From Niveispirillum sp943370215 (GTDB lineage: Bacteria > Pseudomonadota > Alphaproteobacteria > Azospirillales > Azospirillaceae), in assembly GCA_943370215.1 (NCBI GenBank), contig CALRQC020000021.1, positions 37,566-101,565 on the forward strand: DNA of 64,000 nucleotides, given 5' to 3'. The translations under genes and the position numbers were made by a program. Under the pieces are notes generated by a model that saw only the letters and a list, made by a program, of their open reading frames with translations, did no database searches and was not told the DNA's origin. Positions 31,672 through 38,363 of this stretch are shown in pieces. Position 1 is the first letter of the stretch, and each line of letters begins with the position of its first letter.

Positions 31672-33647
31672 GCGCCTTGGTAATTCTGGAAGCGCTTGGG
31701 GATGGTGATAAACCGGTACGGCGCTACAAGGTGCGCGTCATCCGCGCCGGGATGTCTCTCAACAATAACTTCTATCCCGATGCCGTGCTGCGCGAAGCGG
31801 TGCCGCTGTTCAACGGCGCCCGCGTGTTCGCCAAATCGGATGCCGACCATTTGAAATCGGGCGGCAAGGATGTGCGCAACCTGATCGGCCAGTTGACCGA
31901 AGCGGCCTTTGCCCCCGGCCCTGGCCCCGATAGCGGCGAAATTCAGGCCGTCATGACGCTGATCAATCCGGCGGCTGATATCGCTGTGACGATACGGGAA
32001 GCGGTGGCTGGCGGCATGGCGGGCCTTTTCGGCCTGTCCATTGACGCCAGCGCCAAGGTCGCGCGCCGGAAAGTGGGTGGCGTCACCATCACGGAAGCCC
32101 AGCAGCTTCTGAAAATCAAATCGGTCGATCTGATCGTCGATGCCGGCGCCGGCGGCGCTGTCCTCGACCTTGCCGAAGCCGCCGCTCCCGAACATGAGGA
32201 TGATATGACGCGCGCCCAATTGCTCGCCAAAATCAAGGCCCACCGACCGGCATTGCTGGCCGGTGTGGATGAGGCCACCCTGACCGAAGCGCAGTTGGAA
32301 GCGCTGCTGGACCAAGTGCTGACGGAAGCGGCGCCCCTGCCGGCGGCTGCCGATAACGCCGCCGTGGTGGCCCTGATCGAAGCCCGCCAGTCCGTCCGTG
32401 ACCGGGTGGGCCGCTGCGGGCTGCCAGCACAGGCGCGGGCCAAGGTGGCCGCCGCCCTGCTGGCGCGCGACGACGTGGGCACGCTTACGGAGGCGCAGAT
32501 CGAGGAGGCCATCAAGGCTGAACAGTCCTATCTGACCGGGCTGGGGCTGGGCGGCGGCCAGGTGCTGGACCTGGGGCCGTCCGCCCGCATTGAGGGCGGC
32601 GAAAGCCGGCGGGAGAAGGTCGCCACGATGCTGGAAGCCTTCTTTGATCCGAACCATCAGGATCATCGCCATGCCGGCAGTATCCGGGACATCTATCTGG
32701 ATATCACCGGCGACCGGCGCTTCAGCGGCCGCCTGAAGAACTGTGACGAGGCGCGGCTGCGCGAGGCGCTGGGAACCGAAAGCTTCCCGGATGCCCTGGG
32801 CGACACGATCAATCGCCGCATGTTGGCCGATTACAAGCAGCAGACGGCCCTGGCGGGATGGCGACCGCTGGTGAATGTCACGCGGGTGGGCGATTTCCGC
32901 AAGCAGACGCGCGTGCGCGTGGGTGGGTATGGTGCCATCCCGAAGGTTGGTGAGCGCCAGCCCTATCTGGACCTGCCCAGCCCCGGCGATGAGAGCGCTG
33001 AATATGTCGTCGAAAAGCGCGGCGGCCTGGAAAGCGTGTCGCTGGAGATGATCCGCAACGACGATGTTGGTACCGTGCGGCAAATCCCCACCAAGCTGTC
33101 ACGCGCCGCCAATCGGACCCTGGCCAAGTTCGTCTTCGATTTCTTCCGCGACAATCCGACGATTTACGACAACACGGCGCTGTTCCATGCCAGTCGCGGC
33201 AATCTGGGTACCGCCGCCATCAGCAAGGATAGCTGGGACGCGGCCCGCGTCGGCCTGATCACGCGCACCAAGGCGGGTGAGGATGACACGGTCGGTGTCG
33301 GGCCGAAATTCCTGCTGGTGTCGCCCTATCAGACCCGGGTGGCCGAAGACCTGTTCGTCCGCGCGACCAATCTGGACGCCGACTTCGTGCAGCGGACCCG
33401 CCCGGTGGTCGTGGAAGTCTGGTACTGGACGGACCAGAACGACTGGGTGGCCGTGGCCGACCCGCTGGATGTGCCCGGCATTGAGATCGGCTTCCTGGAC
33501 GGTCAGGAGGAACCGGAACTGTTCGTCCAGGACGCGCCGAACAGCGGGTCGATGTTCTTCAACGACACCCTGACCTGGAAGCTGCGGCACATCTATGGCG
33601 GTGCCGTCTGCGACTGGCGGCCTTTCTACAAGGCAGTAGTGCCTTAA
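31668..33647 (+). CDS. prohead protease-scaffold-major capsid fusion protein
   Basis: The 659-residue polypeptide starts with a prohead protease-like domain (about 1-175), including SLNNNFYPDAVLREAVPLFN with a His at DADHLKSG and a Ser at LFGLSIDASA. A charged helical linker follows (about 175-300). A major-capsid domain (about 310-659) ends the chain: FFRDNPTIYDNTALFHASRG, FLLVSPYQTRVAEDLF and ETFFNDTLTWK-like MFFNDTLTWKLRHIYGG. Separate genes for protease and coat are not present. The fusion must be processed after assembly. Domain borders are estimates. Confidence 0.8.
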   Translation: MSALVILEALGDGDKPVRRYKVRVIRAGMSLNNNFYPDAVLREAVPLFNGARVFAKSDADHLKSGGKDVRNLIGQLTEAAFAPGPGPDSGEIQAVMTLINPAADIAVTIREAVAGGMAGLFGLSIDASAKVARRKVGGVTITEAQQLLKIKSVDLIVDAGAGGAVLDLAEAAAPEHEDDMTRAQLLAKIKAHRPALLAGVDEATLTEAQLEALLDQVLTEAAPLPAAADNAAVVALIEARQSVRDRVGRCGLPAQARAKVAAALLARDDVGTLTEAQIEEAIKAEQSYLTGLGLGGGQVLDLGPSARIEGGESRREKVATMLEAFFDPNHQDHRHAGSIRDIYLDITGDRRFSGRLKNCDEARLREALGTESFPDALGDTINRRMLADYKQQTALAGWRPLVNVTRVGDFRKQTRVRVGGYGAIPKVGERQPYLDLPSPGDESAEYVVEKRGGLESVSLEMIRNDDVGTVRQIPTKLSRAANRTLAKFVFDFFRDNPTIYDNTALFHASRGNLGTAAISKDSWDAARVGLITRTKAGEDDTVGVGPKFLLVSPYQTRVAEDLFVRATNLDADFVQRTRPVVVEVWYWTDQNDWVAVADPLDVPGIEIGFLDGQEEPELFVQDAPNSGSMFFNDTLTWKLRHIYGGAVCDWRPFYKAVVP

Positions 33648-33653
33648 TCGACT

Positions 33654-33681
33654 GCCTGCCCTCCCACGCTGCCGCGCAGGC
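33654..33681 (+). terminator. stem-loop with pyrimidine-rich tail after the capsid gene
   Basis: GCCTGC (33654-33659) pairs with GCAGGC (33676-33681), followed by a CU-rich stretch with several U-runs (CTCCTTTTCCTTTTACCC). It lies 7 bases after the capsid stop and before the next gene. It may be a partial terminator that keeps capsid mRNA levels above those of the tail genes. Confidence 0.45.
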
Positions 33682-33722
33682 TCCCTCCTTTTCCTTTTAC
33701 CCTTCTCCTGAAAGGTTCCCCC

Positions 33723-34094
33723 ATGGCCACGAAACTGCCGTCCATTGGCGGCGCCCCCGTCGTCCTGCTGCCCGTGCGCATCCCGTCCTGCAATGCCGAT
33801 GTGACCCGCGCTGCCGCCTTCCGCCTGCCGTTCCCTGCCTATCTGGCCGGGATCAGCACCACTGCGCGGGTCAGCACCGGTACCACCCCCACCCTGGCCG
33901 CCAATGTGAAGGTCGGGGGCACCACGGTGCTGTCGGCCCCGGTGGCCGTCGTGGCGGACAGTTTCACCGAGGCGGCGATTGCCACCGCCAAGCTGGCGGA
34001 TGAGGCTGAACTGACCATAGACCTGGATATCGGCGGTACGAGCAGCCCGACCTTCACCGATATCGACATCCTGATCACGCTGGTTCGGGTCTGA
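33723..34094 (+). CDS. head-associated structural protein, 123 aa
   Basis: The product starts MATKLPSIGGAPVVLLPVRI and is rich in Thr, Ala and Val with predicted beta strands (ISTTARVSTGTTPTLAANVK, TDIDILITLVRV). A small beta protein directly after the capsid gene is typically a decoration, fibre or stabilising protein. No specific family is recognised. Confidence 0.6.
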   Translation: MATKLPSIGGAPVVLLPVRIPSCNADVTRAAAFRLPFPAYLAGISTTARVSTGTTPTLAANVKVGGTTVLSAPVAVVADSFTEAAIATAKLADEAELTIDLDIGGTSSPTFTDIDILITLVRV

Positions 34095-34098
34095 CATC

Positions 34099-34773
34099 AT
34101 GGCGCTGGCTGATCTGGTGGCACTGGTAGTGACGCTGGCGGGTTCGGAGGCTGTGACAGCCGCCGGCGCCGCCGCGCGCGACGAGGCCATCCAGGCGGCC
34201 CTGCGCCAATATGGCCGGGACCGGCCGCGCCTGGTTGTGGCCGATGTCACCGGGGACGGGACAACAAAGGTGTCGCCCCCGGCGGACTGGCTGCCGGGGG
34301 TACCGGGCCTTACCATCGAATATCCGCTGGACCAGGACCCGTCGGCCCTGCTGCCGTCCAGCGTCTGGCGCGTCTATTATGCGCCAGCGGGCATCTGGAT
34401 CATGGTCTATGGCGGCATCCCCGCCGGCCACAAGCTGCGCCTGACCTATCCGGCCGCGCATGAGGTGGATGCGGACACCGACACCGTGCCGCCGGAAGAC
34501 CGGGAAGCTATCGCATCATATGCTGCGCATCTGATCCTGATCGGCCGGGCCGGTGCCACGGCCGGGGACAGCGACAGCACGATCCAGGTCGATGCAGTCA
34601 ACCATGCCGGCAAATCAGATGCCTATGCCAAGCGCGCACGGGACCTGCGCGGGCAGTATTACAACCTGCTGGGCATTGATCCGAAGCGCCTGGCCGGAGC
34701 CAGCGCCACGGTACCGGTGGGCAAAACCGGCGCCTGGGGAGGGACGAGGCTGTTCCGGCGGGGGCGGTCATGA
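34099..34773 (+). CDS. head-tail connector-like protein, 224 aa
   Basis: The N-terminal part (RDEAIQAALRQYGRDRPRLV) is a helix pair typical of head-completion adaptors. A beta-rich middle follows (VWRVYYAPAGIWIMVYGG) with a helical end (AYAKRARDLRGQYYNLLGID). The gene lies between the decoration-like and gp10-like genes, where connector proteins sit. It overlaps the next gene by 4 bases. The call rests on order and features. Confidence 0.6.
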   Translation: MALADLVALVVTLAGSEAVTAAGAAARDEAIQAALRQYGRDRPRLVVADVTGDGTTKVSPPADWLPGVPGLTIEYPLDQDPSALLPSSVWRVYYAPAGIWIMVYGGIPAGHKLRLTYPAAHEVDADTDTVPPEDREAIASYAAHLILIGRAGATAGDSDSTIQVDAVNHAGKSDAYAKRARDLRGQYYNLLGIDPKRLAGASATVPVGKTGAWGGTRLFRRGRS

Positions 34774-35255
34774 TTGATGCCCAAGGATTGGCGGATGCAT
34801 GGGCGCGCGCGCCGGAAGACCTGATCAGGCATCTGACCCAGGCGTTGACGATGGGGGGGCTACTGGCGCAGCGGGAAATCGTTGACCGAACGCCGACCAG
34901 CGGGGCGGGTACCCTGCGCAATTCCATCGGCCTGATGCCGCTGGAAATCACGGCCACCAGCGTAACCGCCATCGTGGGGACATCATTGGCCTATGCGGCA
35001 CCCGTGGAATCAGGGGCGCGGCCGCATATGCCGCCGGTCGAACCGCTGGTCGATTGGGTGCGGCGGCGGCTGGGGGCGATGCCGGATGACAAGGCCAACG
35101 CCATTGCCTGGGCTATCGCCTGGAAGATCAAAACGGAAGGCACACAGGCGGCCCATATGTTTGCGTCCGGTCAGGCTGCGGTGCAGTCCCAGATCGTGGC
35201 GGCGGTGGAGGCGGCGGCAGCGCGCACATGGGCCGGGATCGGGGGGGCGGCATGA
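34770..35255 (+). CDS. HK97 gp10-like tail-completion protein
   Basis: This 161-residue protein shows the gp10 pattern: EIVDRTPTSGAGTLRNSIGL, then VGTSLAYAAPVESGARPHMP followed by PVEPLVDWVRRRLG. The family finishes the head-to-tail joint of siphoviruses. It overlaps both neighbours by 4 bases. Confidence 0.8.
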   Translation: MIDAQGLADAWARAPEDLIRHLTQALTMGGLLAQREIVDRTPTSGAGTLRNSIGLMPLEITATSVTAIVGTSLAYAAPVESGARPHMPPVEPLVDWVRRRLGAMPDDKANAIAWAIAWKIKTEGTQAAHMFASGQAAVQSQIVAAVEAAAARTWAGIGGAA

Positions 35256-35728
35256 TTGCAATCCGTGCCGCCATTATCACGGCCATCACGGCCGTGCCGG
35301 AGATCGGCCGGGTGCATGATCGGGAACGCTACGCGGCACAGCAGAACCCCATGCGCGAATTATACCTGTGGACCGGGCCAGGGGGTGCAGAGATACGCGG
35401 GTGGTTTGTCAGGCGCGCGCAGTGGCGGTCCATATCCAGTGCGCTGGCCCGCCGCATCGTGGATACGAAATGGACCATCCGGGGCTTGCTGGGCATCCAG
35501 GATACCACGGCGTCCGAACTGGTCATGGACAGCCTGTGCGAGGCGGTACGTCTGGCCCTGGAGGCGGATACCAGCCTGGGCGGGCTGGTCGATGGGTTCA
35601 TCCCCGCGCTTGGCGCCGGCGATTTCAGCGGCGGTGTCAACCTGGATGAAACGGGGCCGGCGATGCTGGCCAATCAATGGCTGTGCCATTCGGCCAGCCT
35701 GTCTTTCTACACACGGCATCGGGAGTAG
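35252..35728 (+). CDS. tail terminator-like protein, 158 aa
   Basis: Starting at ATG 35252, the product MIAIRAAIITAITAVPEIGR has the size and position of a siphovirus tail terminator. Beta strands alternate with helices (ELYLWTGPGGAEIRGWFVRR, SELVMDSLCEAVRLALEAD). It follows the gp10-like gene and precedes the tail-tube region. Family assignment is inferred mainly from order. Confidence 0.6.
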   Translation: MIAIRAAIITAITAVPEIGRVHDRERYAAQQNPMRELYLWTGPGGAEIRGWFVRRAQWRSISSALARRIVDTKWTIRGLLGIQDTTASELVMDSLCEAVRLALEADTSLGGLVDGFIPALGAGDFSGGVNLDETGPAMLANQWLCHSASLSFYTRHRE

Positions 35729-35730
35729 CC

Positions 35731-35961
35731 ATGCAAGGCGGCACTTATATCAACGAAGGCGGTGTGCTGCGGCGCGTCGAAGGGACCGACGATCACCCGC
35801 TGGGCAATCGGGCGCGGGATGCGGATGGCGCGCGGCTGAACCGGCTGGATGAGGCCGGCGCGGTTGAACCGGCCAATCCGGTTGAAGATCGGCCCAAGGA
35901 TCAGCGGCGCGCCCGTGCGGGCGGCAATGTGCAGCCGGCCGATGCCGGCAAGGAGGGGTAA
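35731..35961 (+). CDS. small charged tail-region protein, 76 aa
   Basis: The frame MQGGTYINEGGVLRRVEGTD lies immediately before the tail-tube gene, with 2 bases between it and the previous stop and none before the next start. The product is short, hydrophilic and likely disordered at the end (DRPKDQRRARAGG). Function is unknown; comparable tiny proteins occur in other phage tail operons. Confidence 0.55.
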   Translation: MQGGTYINEGGVLRRVEGTDDHPLGNRARDADGARLNRLDEAGAVEPANPVEDRPKDQRRARAGGNVQPADAGKEG

Positions 35962-36897
35962 ATGGCTTTCACCTGGAAAGAAAAACTGATCTTGTTGAAG
36001 GCGGAAACCACCTATGGCACCGATGCAGCGCCAAGCGGTACCGCCAATGCCATCAAGACCCTGAACGGGTCCATCACGCCGGTCGAAGGGAACGAAGAAA
36101 CCCTGGATGTGGATAATCCCACGCTGGGCGCCCCGGTGCAGCAATTGTCTGGCACCCATGTCAGCGTGAAATTTGATTTTGCCCTGTGCGGCAGCGGCAC
36201 GGCGGGTACTGCCCCCAGTTGGGGGGCGGTGATGCTGTGTTCGGGCTGGTCGCAGACGGTCACGGCCAGCACAGATGTGAAATACAAGCCGATCAATTCA
36301 CTGCACGGATCGGCCACCCTGTATTTCCAGATGAAGGGGGCGCTGCACAAGCTGGTGGGCGTGCGTGGCAAAATCACGCTGAATGCCAGTGCCGGGAAGT
36401 GGCTGCTGGCCAGTTTCGACGGCAAGGGCCTGTTTGTGCCGGTGACCACGGCCGCCGCCACCCTGCCGGCTGCAACCTATGCGGCGGCCAATGAATTGCT
36501 GGTCAATGATGCCAACAGCGATTTCAGTGTCGATGGCTTTGTTGGCAAGTTGCAGGAACTGACCTTCGATTCCGGCAACGAAGTGGTGGGGCGCTTCCTG
36601 GTTGGCGAGGAAAGCATCCAAAGCCGGGACCCGGTGCCCGTGGGTAATCTGAATTTCGAAGACCCCGGCGTGGCGGTGAAGGATTTCTTTGCGCTGGCCA
36701 TGTCCAAGCCCCCTACCCTGGTGGCGGTGACGCTGACCCATGGGACGGTGGCCGGCAACATCGTTGATCTGACCGGCGCCAAGGTACAATTGGGGCCGAA
36801 GGTGAACTATGCCGATGTTGATGGTTATCGGCACCTCACCATGGCAACGCGTTACACCGCTGATACCGCCGGGCCGGTGACGTTGACGGTAAAATAG
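35962..36897 (+). CDS. major tail tube protein
   Basis: The 311-residue protein starts MAFTWKEKLILLKAETTYGT, a typical tail-tube opening, with a beta-rich core (VSVKFDFALCGSGTAGTAPS, LNASAGKWLLASFDGKGLF) and an Ig-like C-terminal part ending GPVTLTVK. Hexamers stack to form the non-contractile tube. No sheath gene follows, which supports siphovirus morphology. Confidence 0.8.
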   Translation: MAFTWKEKLILLKAETTYGTDAAPSGTANAIKTLNGSITPVEGNEETLDVDNPTLGAPVQQLSGTHVSVKFDFALCGSGTAGTAPSWGAVMLCSGWSQTVTASTDVKYKPINSLHGSATLYFQMKGALHKLVGVRGKITLNASAGKWLLASFDGKGLFVPVTTAAATLPAATYAAANELLVNDANSDFSVDGFVGKLQELTFDSGNEVVGRFLVGEESIQSRDPVPVGNLNFEDPGVAVKDFFALAMSKPPTLVAVTLTHGTVAGNIVDLTGAKVQLGPKVNYADVDGYRHLTMATRYTADTAGPVTLTVK

Positions 36898-36926
36898 CAG
36901 CCTGTTCTTCTCGTATTAAGATTGAT

Positions 36927-36963
36927 AATCTCTCCCCCGGTTAGAGAGCCATGGGGAGAGATT
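36927..36963 (+). promoter_or_regulatory. hairpin hiding the ribosome-binding site of the moron
   Basis: AATCTCTCCCC (36927-36937) is perfectly complementary to GGGGAGAGATT (36953-36963), which directly abuts the ATG at 36964 and contains the ribosome-binding site. The loop is 15 bases. In RNA this 11-bp stem would close the start region. Opening might need a trans factor, temperature or translating ribosomes. Bases just upstream (TATTAAGAT region) could hold a private promoter. Confidence 0.6.
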
Positions 36964-37500
36964 ATGTTCAAGCGATGCAGCCTTGCCGTGATCGGCCTGT
37001 GCGTTTTCGGGGTTGCCGGCCAGGCTTATGCAGCCGAAGAGGAGTTCAGTTTTCGAGGTGCCAAATTCGGCATGACAAAGGCTGAACTGAAGAAAGTTCT
37101 TAAAGTGGAGTGCCCAAAGCCTGATTATTCAGATCATTGCATGGAGAGATTCCCAAGGATTGGAAATATATTAGCATATTCAGTTAGTTATAATTTTGAG
37201 AACGGGAAAATTCAGGATATCGATGCAGATTTTCGTAATGAGAATTTCGAGCTCGCCAGGGAAGCCGTGACCCTTAAGTATGGTCCCCCGACTTCGTACC
37301 AGGTGAAGGCGGCACTTGAGGGAGGTTTTTCCGTGCCCGCCACCCAATGGATATGGGAGCGCCCCACTGTTGAGATCGTGATGCAGTATCCGCATTTCTA
37401 CCACAATAACGGCTCGCTTCGGTACTTACCGCCTGGGTCATTTAAGGCAAATGCTGAGGCGCAAAAAAAACAATCACAGCGCAACGCGCAAGAATTTTGA
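36964..37500 (+). CDS. secreted protein with signal peptide inside the tail operon (moron), 178 aa
   Basis: The N-terminus MFKRCSLAVIGLCVFGVAGQ followed by AYAAEEEF is a clear signal peptide with an AxA cleavage site. The mature protein (FRGAKFGMTKAELKKVLKVE) has the GMTKAEL-type motif of small periplasmic proteins of unknown function and two Cys (positions matching a possible disulfide). The gene is noticeably AT-richer than adjacent tail genes and interrupts tail tube and chaperone. These are the hallmarks of a moron. Periplasmic effect on the host is inferred. Confidence 0.75.
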   Translation: MFKRCSLAVIGLCVFGVAGQAYAAEEEFSFRGAKFGMTKAELKKVLKVECPKPDYSDHCMERFPRIGNILAYSVSYNFENGKIQDIDADFRNENFELAREAVTLKYGPPTSYQVKAALEGGFSVPATQWIWERPTVEIVMQYPHFYHNNGSLRYLPPGSFKANAEAQKKQSQRNAQEF

Positions 37501-37552
37501 CCTTGAGTGTTGAGGGTTGGGCTGAATTCTCCTGTCCATTAGGGACATGGCC

Positions 37553-37620
37553 GCCGCACCTCTCTGCACCCGGTGCGGCCGGCTACATTGGTGATCGTTC
37601 CTCCCCGTTCGTGCGGGGAG
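37553..37620 (+). other. two hairpins upstream of the tail chaperone gene
   Basis: GCCGCAC (37553-37559) pairs with GTGCGGC (37573-37579), and CTCCCCG (37601-37607) with CGGGGAG (37614-37620). The second lies 21 bases before the chaperone start, just upstream of its GGAG ribosome-binding site. They may separate the moron transcript from the tail operon or stabilise the downstream mRNA. The rest of 37501-37641 shows nothing else. Confidence 0.5.
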
Positions 37621-37641
37621 CGTATCCCATGGAGCCCGTTC

Positions 37642-38031
37642 ATGTCTTTGTCCATCAATATTGGTTACGATACCTCTTATACTTGGCCGATCGAGGTAAA
37701 AATCCCCGATCCGGCCCGCCCCGGTCGCTTCCAACTCCACCGGTTCCAGGCTGAGTTCCGGGCGCTGCCTACGGATGAGGCCCGCGATATGGTGGGAAAA
37801 GCGGATAAAGCGCGCGAGGACGGGCATCGCGCCACGGCCATGGATCTGGATAAATCGCTGTTGCGGCGCGTGTTGACCGGCTGGAACCTGCGTGAGCCGC
37901 ACAATCCGGCCAATCTGGAAGCCGCGATGAACAATGCCTTCCTGCTGGCCGGCCTGAACGAGGGCTATCGCCAGTCCATTACCGGTGAGGCGGTGCTGGA
38001 GCGCGCGGAGGGAAACTCGCCAGCGCAGTAA
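37642..38031 (+). CDS. tail assembly chaperone (gpG-like), 129 aa
   Basis: The product starts MSLSINIGYDTSYTWPIEVK and shows helical segments (FRALPTDEARDMVGKADKAR, NLEAAMNNAFLLAGLNEGYR) typical of tail assembly chaperones. It lies just before the second chaperone frame and the tape measure, as gpG and gpGT do in lambda. Its last codons contain the slippery heptamer GGGAAAC in the correct phase. The normal product ends ERAEGNSPAQ. Confidence 0.75.
   Translation: MSLSINIGYDTSYTWPIEVKIPDPARPGRFQLHRFQAEFRALPTDEARDMVGKADKAREDGHRATAMDLDKSLLRRVLTGWNLREPHNPANLEAAMNNAFLLAGLNEGYRQSITGEAVLERAEGNSPAQ
38010..38016 (+). promoter_or_regulatory. programmed -1 frameshift site GGGAAAC
   Basis: In the gpG-like frame the codons read GAG GGA AAC, so G-GGA-AAC fits X-XXY-YYZ. 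Slipping back one base gives GGG AAA CTC GCC and enters an open frame that continues without stop to 38363. The site sits 13 codons or fewer from the zero-frame stop, like the lambda G/GT site (GGGAAAG). No experiment is available; the geometry is direct. Confidence 0.8.
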
Positions 38032-38363
38032 GCGCCTGGGCTGGCGGTGGCATTGGCGGTGGGAAGGAGCTGGTAGAAGATGCCGCCTTCTTCCATATCG
38101 CCATGCCGGCGGCGGACCAGCCCCAGCGCTTGCTGCTATGGCCTGAGAATGTGCCATTTTTCCGCCTGTTCACGGCGCTGGCCACGCAATGGCGGTGGCT
38201 GGCGGTCGGCGGTGGTTTGGCCCCCGGCATTATCCAGCGCGTGGGCCTTGATTACAGCGCCGTGCCGCTGCTGGCCTCTGCATATAGCGTGACCCTGGAC
38301 GCAATGGCGTGGGGGCGCCTGCGGGCGGCGGAACAGGCAGCCCTTGATGTTTGGAACCGCTGA
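38016..38363 (+). CDS. tail chaperone T-domain reached by -1 frameshift (gpGT-like)
   Basis: Read from the slip site, the frame gives LASAVSAWAGGGIGGGKELV, then EDAAFFHIAMPAADQPQRLL and ends in ALDVWNR, adding 115 residues to the first 125 of the gpG-like protein (about 240 in all). There is no good independent start for the whole region; the first in-frame ATG (38103) lacks a ribosome-binding site. The stop overlaps the tape-measure start. The fusion should bind the tape measure and recruit tail-tube subunits. Confidence 0.75.
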   Translation, partial: LASAVSAWAGGGIGGGKELVEDAAFFHIAMPAADQPQRLLLWPENVPFFRLFTALATQWRWLAVGGGLAPGIIQRVGLDYSAVPLLASAYSVTLDAMAWGRLRAAEQAALDVWNR

